From the NCBI GenBank assembly GCA_020073385.1, contig JAIQFH010000027.1, positions 29,107-93,106 on the forward strand: a stretch of 64,000 nt of DNA, written 5' to 3'. Shown piece after piece: positions 44,980 through 54,501 of this stretch. Source of the stretch: Terriglobia bacterium. Its GTDB lineage: Bacteria > Acidobacteriota > Terriglobia > Terriglobales > Acidobacteriaceae. Under the pieces are notes generated by a model, which saw only the letters and a program-made list of their open reading frames with translations, was not told the DNA's origin and did not search any database. Both the position numbers and the translations under genes were made by a program. Within the stretch, counting starts at the first letter, position 1, and the number at the start of each line of letters is the position of its first letter.

Positions 44980-45455
44980 TGAAGGATCAAGCCAAAACGT
45001 TCCAAGTCCCGACAGATCTTACCGAACGATCGGTAAGGTACCGGTGATGTGATCCGCCGGGCCAAGAATTCCTCACACGACATCAGACCAATTCAGCCAA
45101 CCGCTCGACTTGCGTTGTGTCAATGTTGTGCCAAGACTCTACCAACGCGAAATCCTGATCACGGCTAGCCGAAATATGAATGCGGGTCTTCACGGTTTCT
45201 TCACGCCTTGTTTTGTATCGTCTGAGCAATCAATTGGGGCCATTGCTACTTTGAGCTGCATTCGACGCAGCATGGCTCTCCTTTGAATGACTTGGGATCT
45301 TTACGGATTCTTACCGAACTATTTACGCACTTTTTATGAGTTTATTGGTGGAATCTGAGAAGCGTGAACTCAGTGTCGAGACAAGCCCGCATTCGCTGAC
45401 GCGGGCGTGAGTGAAGCACTTCTCAAACTTTAGGAAGAACTTCGGAGACCGGTAC
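44980..45455. other. Promoter region of the second porin operon
   Basis: 476 bases without a recognised gene. It holds operator C (45299-45342). A GTG-started frame from 45411 joins the porin, but the added residues are not signal-like. The hairpin CATTCGCTGACGCGGGCG region at about 45390 may lie in the leader. Confidence 0.45.
45299..45342 (+). promoter_or_regulatory. Operator C: four 11-bp direct repeats before porin and metal-efflux genes
   Basis: In the register of the YG dinucleotide the units CTTTACGGAT, CTTACCGAAC, ATTTACGCAC and TTTTATGAGT repeat every 11 bases (YG at 45304, 45315, 45326 and 45337). The first two TTTA are 10 apart because of one extra C, but the right halves keep phase. 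It has the same design as A and B, placed before the porin at 45456. Confidence 0.65.
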
Positions 45456-47294
45456 ATGATGACCGTCGATAGCAAATTGTGTAGAGCCCTGCAGTTCGTA
45501 GCTCTGGCAATAGTTTTCACTCTCAGCTTAGCTGCCGCCACCAGTCTGCGTTGCGCTGCACAGACAACGCCGACGGAGGAGGCCGATGTTGCGGCATTGC
45601 GCAAACCTGAGGCTGGCGAGGGGGGGAACGATGGTTCAGCCAATCGATCTGCTGCCAAAGCGGCATCCGCGCCAGCGCCTGCCGATCCCGATATATCGCC
45701 AGCCGTGGCGAAACAACTGTCGGCCATGCAGACGGAAATCGAAGCACTGAAAATGGAACTGAAGAGCCGAGATGCTCACGCGTCCGCTCCCAGCGCAGCG
45801 CCAATTGCGCCGGCGGCCACCACAGCTGCAGGAACTAAAGCTGCTGATTCATCGGGATCGAGTGCATCTACTGACGCGGCACAGACACCCTCTGGACAGC
45901 CAGAGAAGCCGGAACCGGCAGCTCCTTTCGCTTACGCCGACTGGACATGGCTGAACGGCACTGCGCGCAACAAAGATGCCGTGTGGGATTCGAAATTCTT
46001 TACCCCGGAAATCAGATTCGACACCAACTTTGTCAGCAGCTTCAACCATCCACAAGATGACACCATTGGCGGATCGAGCGAGATCTTCCGGTCGAACGAA
46101 ATTCAAGTGGAGCAGATCAGCTTCGGCGGCGACTTCCACTGGCAGAATGTTCGCGGCCGGGTCTTGACCATGGGAGGGATGTTCGGCGTCACGACGCCAA
46201 GGAACGACGCCAGCCCTGGGCGCGGTCAATGGGACCTGCGTGGAGCGTACAAATATGTTTCTGAAGCCTACGGTGGGTACCACTTCAACGTCAACCACGG
46301 GCTCAACGTCGACGCTGGAATTTTTGTTTCTTACATCGGCCTTTTCAGTTACTACAACTTCGATAACTGGGCTTATCAGCCGTCATATGTTTCGTCCAAT
46401 ACGCCTTGGTTCTTCAACGGGCTGCGAATCCAGTGGTTCCCAACTGAGAAGCTAAAGATTGAGCCGTGGATCATCAACGGGTGGCAATCCTATGGCAGGT
46501 TCGGCAACCACCCCGGTTTGGGCGGACAGATTTTGTACCGTCCGAAGCCGTGGCTGGCCCTTGTCTTCAACAACTACGGCATGGGTGAAGATACCTTGGG
46601 CACCGGTAACGGCAAGTTGGGCCGCAGTCGCATTCACACTGACGACAGTATCGAAGTCAAGTACTACGACAATCCTCAGAAAACTCTCGACAAGATGGCG
46701 TTCTCGTTCACCGGCGATCTCGGTTGCGAATACGGCGGGGGCGTGGCTTGCTTTGGTGATCAAAGAGATGGATCGGGCAACATTACGGCTCACAAGCAAG
46801 CATTTCTAGGCTGGATGGCTTACAACCGCTTCTGGTTCAAGAAGGACCTTTATGGACTTACAGTCGGCGGCGGACAGATGAACAACCCGGGCCGCTACTT
46901 GGCGCTGCTCCCGCCCATCAATGGAGCGGATGCACTCTCCGGAACGCCGTACTTTACAGCGAATCCGGGCGATCCCTTCAAAGCCTGGGATTCTTCGATC
47001 ACCTTCGACTGGATGCCGAAGCAGTACATCACCTTCCGCTGGGAATACGGCTATCGCCACGCCAATGTTGGGTATTTTTCGGGTCGCGGGGGGATAACGC
47101 CTGGCGTTAACGGCGCTCCTAGCACCATTCCAAACCCAGGCGCGGGAGCTTTGGTAGGAGACACTACGTTTGTGCCGGGGCCGTTCTTGTCCCCGACGCC
47201 GGGTCTCACCTGTGTTGCAGGAAGCACCGGTTTCTGCCCGGACCTGCGCAAAGACGAAGGGACCCTCAGGTTGGCCATCATGGTCAAGTTCTGA
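45456..47294 (+). CDS. OmpL-like beta-barrel porin (bbp2 type) of the metal-efflux operon
   Basis: About 612 residues. A signal peptide ends near LRCAAQ. A long Ala/Pro/Ser linker and a coiled-coil bit (LSAMQTEIEALKMELKS) come before the barrel, which starts after YADWTWLNGTARN. Barrel strands such as YGGYHFNVNHGLNVDAGIFVS, LKIEPWIINGWQSYG and FRWEYGYRHANVGYF end with RLAIMVKF, a typical C-terminal aromatic. It fits porin-2 (bbp2), like 38608. ATG 45456 has CGGAG about 9 bases upstream. It stands behind operator C and is followed by the RND adaptor 58 bases on. Confidence 0.75.
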   Translation: MMTVDSKLCRALQFVALAIVFTLSLAAATSLRCAAQTTPTEEADVAALRKPEAGEGGNDGSANRSAAKAASAPAPADPDISPAVAKQLSAMQTEIEALKMELKSRDAHASAPSAAPIAPAATTAAGTKAADSSGSSASTDAAQTPSGQPEKPEPAAPFAYADWTWLNGTARNKDAVWDSKFFTPEIRFDTNFVSSFNHPQDDTIGGSSEIFRSNEIQVEQISFGGDFHWQNVRGRVLTMGGMFGVTTPRNDASPGRGQWDLRGAYKYVSEAYGGYHFNVNHGLNVDAGIFVSYIGLFSYYNFDNWAYQPSYVSSNTPWFFNGLRIQWFPTEKLKIEPWIINGWQSYGRFGNHPGLGGQILYRPKPWLALVFNNYGMGEDTLGTGNGKLGRSRIHTDDSIEVKYYDNPQKTLDKMAFSFTGDLGCEYGGGVACFGDQRDGSGNITAHKQAFLGWMAYNRFWFKKDLYGLTVGGGQMNNPGRYLALLPPINGADALSGTPYFTANPGDPFKAWDSSITFDWMPKQYITFRWEYGYRHANVGYFSGRGGITPGVNGAPSTIPNPGAGALVGDTTFVPGPFLSPTPGLTCVAGSTGFCPDLRKDEGTLRLAIMVKF

Positions 47295-47352
47295 TCATTT
47301 GCGACGGAGAGATCAAGGCGTGCAGGCAGGAGGTTACTCGAGGAGACATATC

Positions 47353-48516
47353 ATGTTGGCGGCGGAAATCGATTGCGCTGGTAAAGCAAGACTCTGGACA
47401 CTGGCTTGGTTGCTTGTTGCCACACCGATACTGCTTGCCTGCGCGGCATGTAGCAGCGCCCACGGGAACCAGTTGGGGGAGGCACCTCCTCCTGTAAAGG
47501 TCGTCCCCGACGTAAACGTCAACTTGTTCTCCGTCGATCATCCAGAACAGTTTCCCCTCACCGAGGCGGTTCCACACTCGGCAGCATCACAACTGGTTGT
47601 AACTGGAAGTGTAAACCCGGACATTGCCCGCAGTGTCCCGGTCGTCTCATTGGCCACAGGTCGCGTGGTTGCGATACATGCGCGTCTGGGCGACACAGTC
47701 AAGAAAGGCCAGACGCTGCTCAGCATCCGCAGCGATGACGTGGGCAGCGGTTTTTCGGACTATCGCAAAGCGGTGGCTGACGAGGTGCTTGCGCGAACGC
47801 AACTCGAACGTGCAACCGATCTCTACAACCACGGAGCCCTCTCCCAGAACGATCTCCAGATCGCTCAAGATACAGAAGACAAGGCCAAAGTGGATGTCGA
47901 AACAACTGAGGAACATCTGCGGCTTCTCGGAAACGACCCCAGCAAGCCCAAAGGCATTGTTGATATCGACGCGCCGATCTCCGGGGTCATCACCGATCAG
48001 CAGGTGACGAATGCGGGTGGCGTGCAGGGCCTAGGCTCCAGCCCTTTCACCATTACGGATCTGTCGTATGTCTGGGTCGTATGCGACGTTTACGAAAACG
48101 ACCTGCCGAACGTTCGGATCGGTGAAACAGCGGAGATCAAGATCAATGCCTATCCGAACGAGGCGTTCACCGGGAAAATCAGCAACATTGGCGCGCTTCT
48201 TGACTCCACGATCCGCACCGCTAAGGTTCGCGTAGAGGTTCGAAATCCCGGAATGATGAGGCCAGGTATGTTCGCCACGGCCACGTTCACCGGACTTAAG
48301 AAGCAGACGCATACACTTGTTCCTTCTACAGCCATTCTGCGAATTCACGACCGCGATTGGGTTTACGTGCCAGCCCCCGATAACAGATTCCGCCGCGCTG
48401 AGGTGGTGAGTGGAGACATCACCGCCGGGAACAATCAGGAGATTATTTCCGGAATTGCGCCGGGCCAAAAGGTAGTTTCAAACGCTCTGGCCCTCGAACG
48501 CACGATCAGCCAGTGA
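47353..48516 (+). CDS. RND efflux periplasmic adaptor (membrane fusion lipoprotein, CzcB-like)
   Basis: About 387 residues. The N-terminal signal ends in a lipobox (TPILLACAACSS), so it is probably a lipoprotein. It has an HlyD-type hairpin and barrel: VVSLATGRVVAIHARLGDTVKKGQTLLSI (lipoyl half), a helical hairpin, then GVITDQQVTNAGGVQ and a beta-barrel MRPGMFATATFTG. It links the inner-membrane pump to the outer-membrane channel. A much longer frame is open from 47170, but ATG 47353 has AGGAG 8 bases before it. The next gene is the RND pump. Confidence 0.85.
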   Translation: MLAAEIDCAGKARLWTLAWLLVATPILLACAACSSAHGNQLGEAPPPVKVVPDVNVNLFSVDHPEQFPLTEAVPHSAASQLVVTGSVNPDIARSVPVVSLATGRVVAIHARLGDTVKKGQTLLSIRSDDVGSGFSDYRKAVADEVLARTQLERATDLYNHGALSQNDLQIAQDTEDKAKVDVETTEEHLRLLGNDPSKPKGIVDIDAPISGVITDQQVTNAGGVQGLGSSPFTITDLSYVWVVCDVYENDLPNVRIGETAEIKINAYPNEAFTGKISNIGALLDSTIRTAKVRVEVRNPGMMRPGMFATATFTGLKKQTHTLVPSTAILRIHDRDWVYVPAPDNRFRRAEVVSGDITAGNNQEIISGIAPGQKVVSNALALERTISQ

Positions 48517-48552
48517 GAACTTTATTCAACGAGGAAAGATCATTAACCGGCC

Positions 48553-51500
48553 ATGATTCGAGTTCTCGTAGATTTTGCGCTTAATAACAAGTTTGTCGTT
48601 ATTACGCTGGCAATTCTGGCCGTCCTGTGGGGGGCAGTCTCTTTTCATAACCTGCCGGTGGAGGCATACCCGGACATTGCAGACAACTACGTAACAGTCA
48701 TCACCCAGTGGCCCGGCAGAGCAGCCGAGGAAGTCGAGCAACAGGTCACGATTCCCATCGAGATCCAGATGAATGGGATTCCACATCTGACCCACCTCCG
48801 CTCGGAGTCGGTTTTCGGGCTCTCGTTCGTGATCATGATCTTCGACGACAGTTCAAATAATGACTGGAACCGGCAAAAGGTTCTGGAGCGCATCGCGCAG
48901 GCCGACTTGCCGCCAGGTCTGCAGCCTTCAATGGGGACCGATTGGAGCACTACAGGACAGATCTATTGGTATGTGCTCCGAAGCACCAACCCTCAAATCG
49001 ACATCATGGATCTACGGTCGATTCAGGACTGGACCGTAGTCAAGGAGTTGAAATCCGTCCCCGACATCGTCGACGTGAGTAGCTTTGGTGGGATGATCCG
49101 CGAGTATCAGGTTAAGGTCGATCCCAACAAGCTGGTCTCCTACGGGCTAAGCATCGGCCAAGTCGAACAGCAACTGGCCAACAACAACATCAATGCCGGA
49201 GGCAATTTCGTAGAGACGGGTTCGCAGCAGATGAATGTTCGAACTATCGGGCTATTCACGAACGTCGGGGACATCGAGCAGACGGTACTCAGCACAAAAT
49301 CTGGCACGCCACTGCGGGTGAAAGACATTGCCGAGGTAACGCAAGGACCGAAGATCCGGTTGGGCCATGAAGGACGAGCCATACGGAGAGATGATGGAGT
49401 CATCATCGACAATGACGACGTAATTTTTGCGCAGGTTATGATGCGCAAAGGAACAGACTCGGGACCAACCCTCGAAAAACTTCATGGAAAGGTCGACCAA
49501 CTCAACAACGGCATCCTGCCTCCGGGCGTGAAGTTGGAGCGGATGATAGACCGCAGCGATCTGCTGGCCTTCACGCTGCACACCGTATTGCACAACCTGG
49601 CGGAAGGAATGATCCTGGTGACGATCATTCTGTTTCTCTTCCTGCTCAATGCCCGAGCAGCTCTTATTGTTTCGCTCACGATTCCGTTCTCGTTGCTCTT
49701 CGCCTCGATTCTGCTCGATTTAACCAAGGTTCCCGTGAACCTACTCTCGCTGGGAGCACTGGATTTCGGCATGGTGGTAGACGGCGCGGTGGTCATGATC
49801 GAGAACATTGTTCGTCACATCGGTCGCCTAAAGGATGGATCGATCCGGCAACGAACGATTGCGGAGACCATTCGTGAGGCCGCGCATGAGGTGCAGCGGC
49901 CGGTATTTTACGCCATCCTCATTATCATCACCGCCTACATGCCGATCTTCACGCTACAACGTATAGAAGGTCGGTTGTTTCGCCCCATGGCCTGGACAGT
50001 GGCATTTGCGCTGTTGGGTGCAATGACGTTCTCCATCTTGATCGCCCCGGTGCTCGCGAGCACGTTATTTCGAAAGGGGGTAAGAGAGACACACAATCCG
50101 GTCATGGCCTTTCTAACGGAGCGCTATCGCACGCGGCTCCGGTGGTGTGTAGGACACCGCACAATCACCGTTGGAGTCGGTGTTGCTTGCCTCATCATCA
50201 CCATCTTTCTCGGGTTCAGCGGAGTCATCGGATCGGAATTTCTGCCTCACTTGGATGAAGGCTCTATTTGGGCACGTGGGACCTTGGCGCAGAGCACTAG
50301 CCTTACGGAAGGGACTCGCTTCATGGACCAGGCTCGGGCGATTTTGGCTTCCTTTCCTGAGGCAAAGCAGGTTGTCTCTGAAATCGGGCGGCCGGATGAC
50401 GGTACCGACACGGGGGGCTTTGGAAATACCGAGTATTTCATTGACCTGAAACCCAAAGATCAATGGCGCTCCGTCTTTCATGAGAACAAAGAAGAACTGA
50501 TTGCCGCAATGGATCGGGAGATATCCAAGCTACCTGGAGCCACCTGGAATTTCTCTCAACCGATTGAAGACAACGTCGGTGAGACGCTTACCGGCACCAA
50601 GGGCCAACTCGCCCTCAAGATTTACGGGAACGACCTGAGGATGCTCGAAGAGAAGGGCGATCAAGTCGCCGACATCATGCAAAAGGTTCCGGGTATCGCG
50701 GATGTCAAGCTTTACCGCGATACCGGTCAGCCGAACTTGAACTTCACAGTAGACCGGCGGCAGGCAGGGCGTTTCGGAATTAACGTCAGCGACATTCAGG
50801 ATGCGATCGAAACTGCCGTAGGCGGCAAGGCCATAAGTCAGGTCCTTCCCGCCGGCACACCCGAACGTTACGACGTAGTAGTGCGCTATCAAGAACCGTA
50901 CCGCAATAGCCCCGTCGCCATCAGCAACATTCGGCTTCTGTCTCCATCGGGCGAGCGAGTTTCGATCGCCCAACTTACCAAGATGGAAGTACGCGACGGC
51001 GCCTATGACATTTATCGCGAAGGAAACAGCCGCTACGTCAGCGTCACCTTCAATGTCCGTGGACGTGACTTGAACAGCTCCGTAGAAGAGGCGATGGCCA
51101 AGATAAGTCAGAACGTGACATTGCCCGCTGGATATCACATCGACTGGTCAGGCGAGTACGAGAGCGCCAAACGCGCGCAGGCGCGTCTGGCAGTCATCGT
51201 GCCAATTACGGTTCTAGTCATCTTTATCCTTCTGTACACGATGTTTCGTTCCGCCAAATGGGCATTGCTCATCCTCGCCATCGTAACCATGGCGCCGCTC
51301 GGTGGCTTACTGGCCCTGCTCCTGACTGGAACCCATTTCAGTGTCTCCTCGGGAATCGGGTTTCTCGCACTGTTCGGAGTCTCGGTTCAAACCGGCGTCA
51401 TCATGCTGGAATACATCAACCAACTTAGGGCGCGAGGCTACACGATTGTAGACGCGGCCATTGAAGGAGCCGTGTTGCGGCTTCGTCCCATCATGATGAC

Positions 51501-51705
51501 GATGCTGGTAGCGACATTCGGTCTCGTTCCCGCCGCCTTGTCGCATGCCATCGGGTCGGATTCGCAGCGCCCCTTCGCCATCGTCATCGTTGGCGGCTTG
51601 ATAGCAGCCCTGGCGATGAGTCTTGTTCTTCTGCCGACGATCTATGTGTGGATTGCTAGAGATAATGACAAGCTGCCGGAAACGGAGGCGACAGTTGAGG
51701 CCTAA
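48553..51705 (+). CDS. czcA: Heavy-metal RND efflux pump, Czc-type (divalent cations)
   Basis: About 1050 residues, 12 membrane helices and two large periplasmic loops, the usual RND length. Helix 4 reads LGALDFGMVVDGAVVMIENIV (Asp404, Asp410 and Glu416), the DFGxxxDGAVVxxEN signature of the Zn/Co/Cd/Ni-type HME-RND group. The methionine triad of CusA is not seen. It expels divalent metals by proton antiport with the adaptor at 47353 and channel at 51695. The exact metal is not predictable. The gene symbol is a family-level assignment. Confidence 0.88.
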   Translation: MIRVLVDFALNNKFVVITLAILAVLWGAVSFHNLPVEAYPDIADNYVTVITQWPGRAAEEVEQQVTIPIEIQMNGIPHLTHLRSESVFGLSFVIMIFDDSSNNDWNRQKVLERIAQADLPPGLQPSMGTDWSTTGQIYWYVLRSTNPQIDIMDLRSIQDWTVVKELKSVPDIVDVSSFGGMIREYQVKVDPNKLVSYGLSIGQVEQQLANNNINAGGNFVETGSQQMNVRTIGLFTNVGDIEQTVLSTKSGTPLRVKDIAEVTQGPKIRLGHEGRAIRRDDGVIIDNDDVIFAQVMMRKGTDSGPTLEKLHGKVDQLNNGILPPGVKLERMIDRSDLLAFTLHTVLHNLAEGMILVTIILFLFLLNARAALIVSLTIPFSLLFASILLDLTKVPVNLLSLGALDFGMVVDGAVVMIENIVRHIGRLKDGSIRQRTIAETIREAAHEVQRPVFYAILIIITAYMPIFTLQRIEGRLFRPMAWTVAFALLGAMTFSILIAPVLASTLFRKGVRETHNPVMAFLTERYRTRLRWCVGHRTITVGVGVACLIITIFLGFSGVIGSEFLPHLDEGSIWARGTLAQSTSLTEGTRFMDQARAILASFPEAKQVVSEIGRPDDGTDTGGFGNTEYFIDLKPKDQWRSVFHENKEELIAAMDREISKLPGATWNFSQPIEDNVGETLTGTKGQLALKIYGNDLRMLEEKGDQVADIMQKVPGIADVKLYRDTGQPNLNFTVDRRQAGRFGINVSDIQDAIETAVGGKAISQVLPAGTPERYDVVVRYQEPYRNSPVAISNIRLLSPSGERVSIAQLTKMEVRDGAYDIYREGNSRYVSVTFNVRGRDLNSSVEEAMAKISQNVTLPAGYHIDWSGEYESAKRAQARLAVIVPITVLVIFILLYTMFRSAKWALLILAIVTMAPLGGLLALLLTGTHFSVSSGIGFLALFGVSVQTGVIMLEYINQLRARGYTIVDAAIEGAVLRLRPIMMTMLVATFGLVPAALSHAIGSDSQRPFAIVIVGGLIAALAMSLVLLPTIYVWIARDNDKLPETEATVEA

Positions 51706-52984
51706 CGCCGAGAACGCGATCGCGCGACACGTATCGGCTCTGCTGATGGCTGTACTCTTTTCGGCTCCTTTGCTCGCGCAAACGGGCAGCGGACCAGTAC
51801 GCGTCACGCTCGATGAGGCCCTTCAAATGGCTCTCCAGCACAATCACAATCTACTCGCCTCCCGCACTACGATTCAGCAGAGCGAGGCAGCCGAAACAAC
51901 GGCGAACCTCCGCCCGAATCCTTCTCTCTTCGCGACCTGGGCGTATCTTCCATTGTTTTCGCCCTCCAATCAGAACAAGGACTACCTGCAAAACTCTACC
52001 GAAGGCGATCTTGGTCTCAGTTATTTGATTGAGAGAGGCAAGAAGAGGCAGCACCGCCTGCAAGCGGCCAAGGATATCACCGCGCAAACTCGTTCCTTGG
52101 TTTCGGACAACGAACGAACCCTGGTGTTTGGCGTGGCTTCGCAGTTTGTTGGCGTCCAGTTAGCCGAGTCCACCCTGAGTGTGGCACAGGACAATCTGAA
52201 GAGCTTCCAGCAGACTGTGGAACTTGGGGAGCGGCGCTACAAGTCCGGAGCGATCAGTGAAGACGATTTTCTGAAGATAAAGCTACAACTGTTGCAGTTC
52301 GAGACTGACTTGCAGGAGGCCGAACTCGCCCGCGCCCAAGCTCTTTCCGACCTGCGTCAGTTGCTCGGTTATGAATCCGTCGCTTCCGACTACGATGTGG
52401 CGGGACCATTCGACTATGAGTCTGTAAAGGGCAATCTCGAGGACTTTCAACTCAAGGGGCTTCAGAACCGGCCGGACCTGCGCGCGGCACAACAAGGCAT
52501 CGCCGCTGCCAGGAGTGCGTATGAAGTGCAACGTTCCATCAGCAAACAGGATGTGACCGTTTCTGGGAACTACTCGCACGTGAGCGGAATCAACACCGCC
52601 ACATTCGGCGCAAGTATCCCCTTATCTATCTTCGACCGTAACCAGGGAGAGATCGCACGATCTCAATATGCTATTACCCAGGCGGAGGAACAGGCTAAAG
52701 CCACGAATGGTCAGGTCCTGACCGACATTCGCGATGCCTACGAGAATCTGCGGCAGAGCGAGAAGGTCGTCCAGTTGTATCGCTCGGGCTATCTCGAAGT
52801 AGCCACAAAGGACCGCGACATAGCCGAATACGCGTACAAGCGCGGAGCCGTCAGTCTGCTCGATTTCCTTGACGCTGAACGCAGCTATCGCGCGACGCAG
52901 GTGTCGTATTTGCAGGCGCTAGCTTCTTATTTGCTGGCGTTGGAGCAGTTACGCGAAGCGGTGGGTGTGCGCTCGCTTTCGTGA
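51695..52984 (+). CDS. TolC-family outer-membrane channel of the Czc-type pump
   Basis: About 429 residues. A signal peptide (ALLMAVLFSAPLLAQ) is followed by two OEP repeats of the TolC family (VTLDEALQMALQHNHNLLAS and QTVELGERRYKSGAISEDDF; QGIAAARSAYEVQRS; YKRGAVSLLDFLDAERSY). I choose TTG 51695, since GGAGG stands 6 bases upstream and the gene then overlaps the pump gene by 11 bases, giving translational coupling; ATG 51665 is the alternative. It forms the outer channel of the tripartite complex. Confidence 0.85.
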   Translation: MRPNAENAIARHVSALLMAVLFSAPLLAQTGSGPVRVTLDEALQMALQHNHNLLASRTTIQQSEAAETTANLRPNPSLFATWAYLPLFSPSNQNKDYLQNSTEGDLGLSYLIERGKKRQHRLQAAKDITAQTRSLVSDNERTLVFGVASQFVGVQLAESTLSVAQDNLKSFQQTVELGERRYKSGAISEDDFLKIKLQLLQFETDLQEAELARAQALSDLRQLLGYESVASDYDVAGPFDYESVKGNLEDFQLKGLQNRPDLRAAQQGIAAARSAYEVQRSISKQDVTVSGNYSHVSGINTATFGASIPLSIFDRNQGEIARSQYAITQAEEQAKATNGQVLTDIRDAYENLRQSEKVVQLYRSGYLEVATKDRDIAEYAYKRGAVSLLDFLDAERSYRATQVSYLQALASYLLALEQLREAVGVRSLS

Positions 52985-53012
52985 AAGACGACAGATCAAA
53001 GGAGCAACCTAG

Positions 53013-53660
53013 GTGAAAAGAGAAGACATCAGGCGCCGTATTGAGGAAGTGGGAATTATTCCTTCGGTCCGCGTGTCTTCGACCGAGGACGCGATGTTCG
53101 CCGCCGAAGCCGTTTCGCGGGGTGGAATCCCCATCGTGGAAGTGGCACTTACTGTCCCTGACGCTATTAAAGTGATTTCTCATCTCGTCAAGAACGTTCC
53201 TGACTTGATCGTGGGTGCTGGAAGTGTCCGGGATGCAGAAACCGCTAGTCACTGTTTGGAGGCAGGGGCACAATTTGTGACTAGCGACGGATTTGATCTC
53301 GAAACGACCAAATTTGTTCTCGCTCGCAGCGTCGTCACTATCCCCGGAGCGCTCACACCGAGCGACGTCCTGGCGGCCTGGAAGTTGCGTCCCGATTTCG
53401 TGAAAGTCGTCCCCTGCGGACGGGTTGGCGGCGACAACTACATTCGCGACCTAAAGGCTATGTTCCCCGACGTGCCCATGATCGCGGCCGGCGGCGTGAA
53501 TCAGGCCACGGCATCGAGTTTCATTCTCGCGGGCGCAGTCGCCCTTGGTATTGGATCGGAACTGATCCCACGGGAAGCAATCCACCGGCGGCAGCCAGAC
53601 CGTATTGCGGAGCTGGCACGTCGCTTCACCAATTTTGTTAACAGCGCCCGCGACGAGTAA
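53013..53660 (+). CDS. KDPG/KHG aldolase family protein (Eda-like)
   Basis: About 215 residues, the length of Eda. Schiff-base Lys131 in FVKVVPCGRVGG and Glu43 in PIVEVALT agree with E. coli Eda Lys133 and Glu45; AGGVN and the phosphate loop are present near the end. The arginine that helps bind the phosphate in Eda (in LEVTLRT) is replaced (EVALTVPDAI), so the substrate may differ. GTG 53013 has AAGGAG about 8 bases upstream. Its place in a metal-efflux operon is odd; a link to central sugar metabolism is not evident. Confidence 0.78.
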   Translation: MKREDIRRRIEEVGIIPSVRVSSTEDAMFAAEAVSRGGIPIVEVALTVPDAIKVISHLVKNVPDLIVGAGSVRDAETASHCLEAGAQFVTSDGFDLETTKFVLARSVVTIPGALTPSDVLAAWKLRPDFVKVVPCGRVGGDNYIRDLKAMFPDVPMIAAGGVNQATASSFILAGAVALGIGSELIPREAIHRRQPDRIAELARRFTNFVNSARDE

Positions 53661-53693
53661 TCACGGGGCAATGCGCCTGGAGGGAGGCACCGT

Positions 53694-54176
53694 ATGGAAG
53701 TACATCGCAACTCGCATGACAGTCTCAACGATCAACTGCCAGATCACCCACTATTTCCGGACATTTCGCAAATCCAACATGACCTCAAGGATCTGACTGA
53801 GGCCCTGGCACTGCTTGGCGTAAAACGCTGTTCCGCGTGCAACAAGTTCTTCCGCTGTTCCGATCAGGGTGCGCTCTTTGATTGCGGGAAGATCATTTGC
53901 TTCGGTTGTGTGCCTGCCTGGTGGCAAGAGATGTCGCAGCATTTCGGCGCGGAAGATCGAGATCGAATCGCGATGCAACTCTCTTCCTGGTTGCGAAAGT
54001 ATCATGGTGCTGAAATCGTCAAGCAGGTCTCGGAGCAGGCACCACAACTCGATCCCGCCCAATTTCAGATCGTGGTTCGGTGCCGCGAGTGCCTCGGGTC
54101 CGGCAAGCTCCTTGAAGGAGAGCGCTGCCGCTTTTGCAATGGCTTCAAGACTGTGAATGTCGTAGTACCAGGCTAA
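53694..54176 (+). CDS. Zinc-ribbon protein with paired CxxC motifs, unknown function
   Basis: About 160 residues. Two cysteine groups: CSACNKFF ... CSDQG ... DCGKIICFGC in the first half and CRECLGSGKLLEGERCRFC in the last third. The latter looks like a DnaJ-type CxxCxGxG knuckle. It probably binds zinc or another metal in the cytoplasm. It lies 33 bases after the aldolase gene and seems to be the last gene of the unit that starts at operator C. AGGGAGG stands 10 or so bases upstream of the ATG. Confidence 0.65.
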   Translation: MEVHRNSHDSLNDQLPDHPLFPDISQIQHDLKDLTEALALLGVKRCSACNKFFRCSDQGALFDCGKIICFGCVPAWWQEMSQHFGAEDRDRIAMQLSSWLRKYHGAEIVKQVSEQAPQLDPAQFQIVVRCRECLGSGKLLEGERCRFCNGFKTVNVVVPG

Positions 54177-54279
54177 CGAATCCAGACGCAGACCGACCCA
54201 CCCTGCCAGTAGCAAGCAGGTGCGCTCCTGGTCGAATGTTCCAAGATCCATGCAACGTAAGGGAAGGCAGAGTTGATGA

Positions 54280-54501
54280 TTGAACCGATACCTTCAGGTT
54301 CTACTTATTGGAATCGCGACATTCGCCGTAACAAACGTCGATGATGATGCTGTCCTCTTGAACCCTCCTCTTCGCGCGGCGAACGCCGCTCCGGCGAATT
54401 CTCGCGGGCCAGCGGAAGAACTGGAGCGTCTTAGGCCGCCAATTGCATTGCTCAGTGGTGGCCAAGAGTTTCCGTTCGGCCTCATCATCCAACCTCAGTG
54501 A
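54280..54501 (+). pseudogene. Possible CadD-like cadmium transporter stub
   Basis: A 73-codon frame whose start NRYLQVLLIGIATFAVTNVDD is like the first membrane helix of CadD/LysE-type cadmium resistance transporters (..ATNLDD..). After NVDDDAVLL the homology-like part ends and the rest is low in hydrophobic segments. Only the first helix of about six would remain, so this is a remnant at best. Confidence 0.35.
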
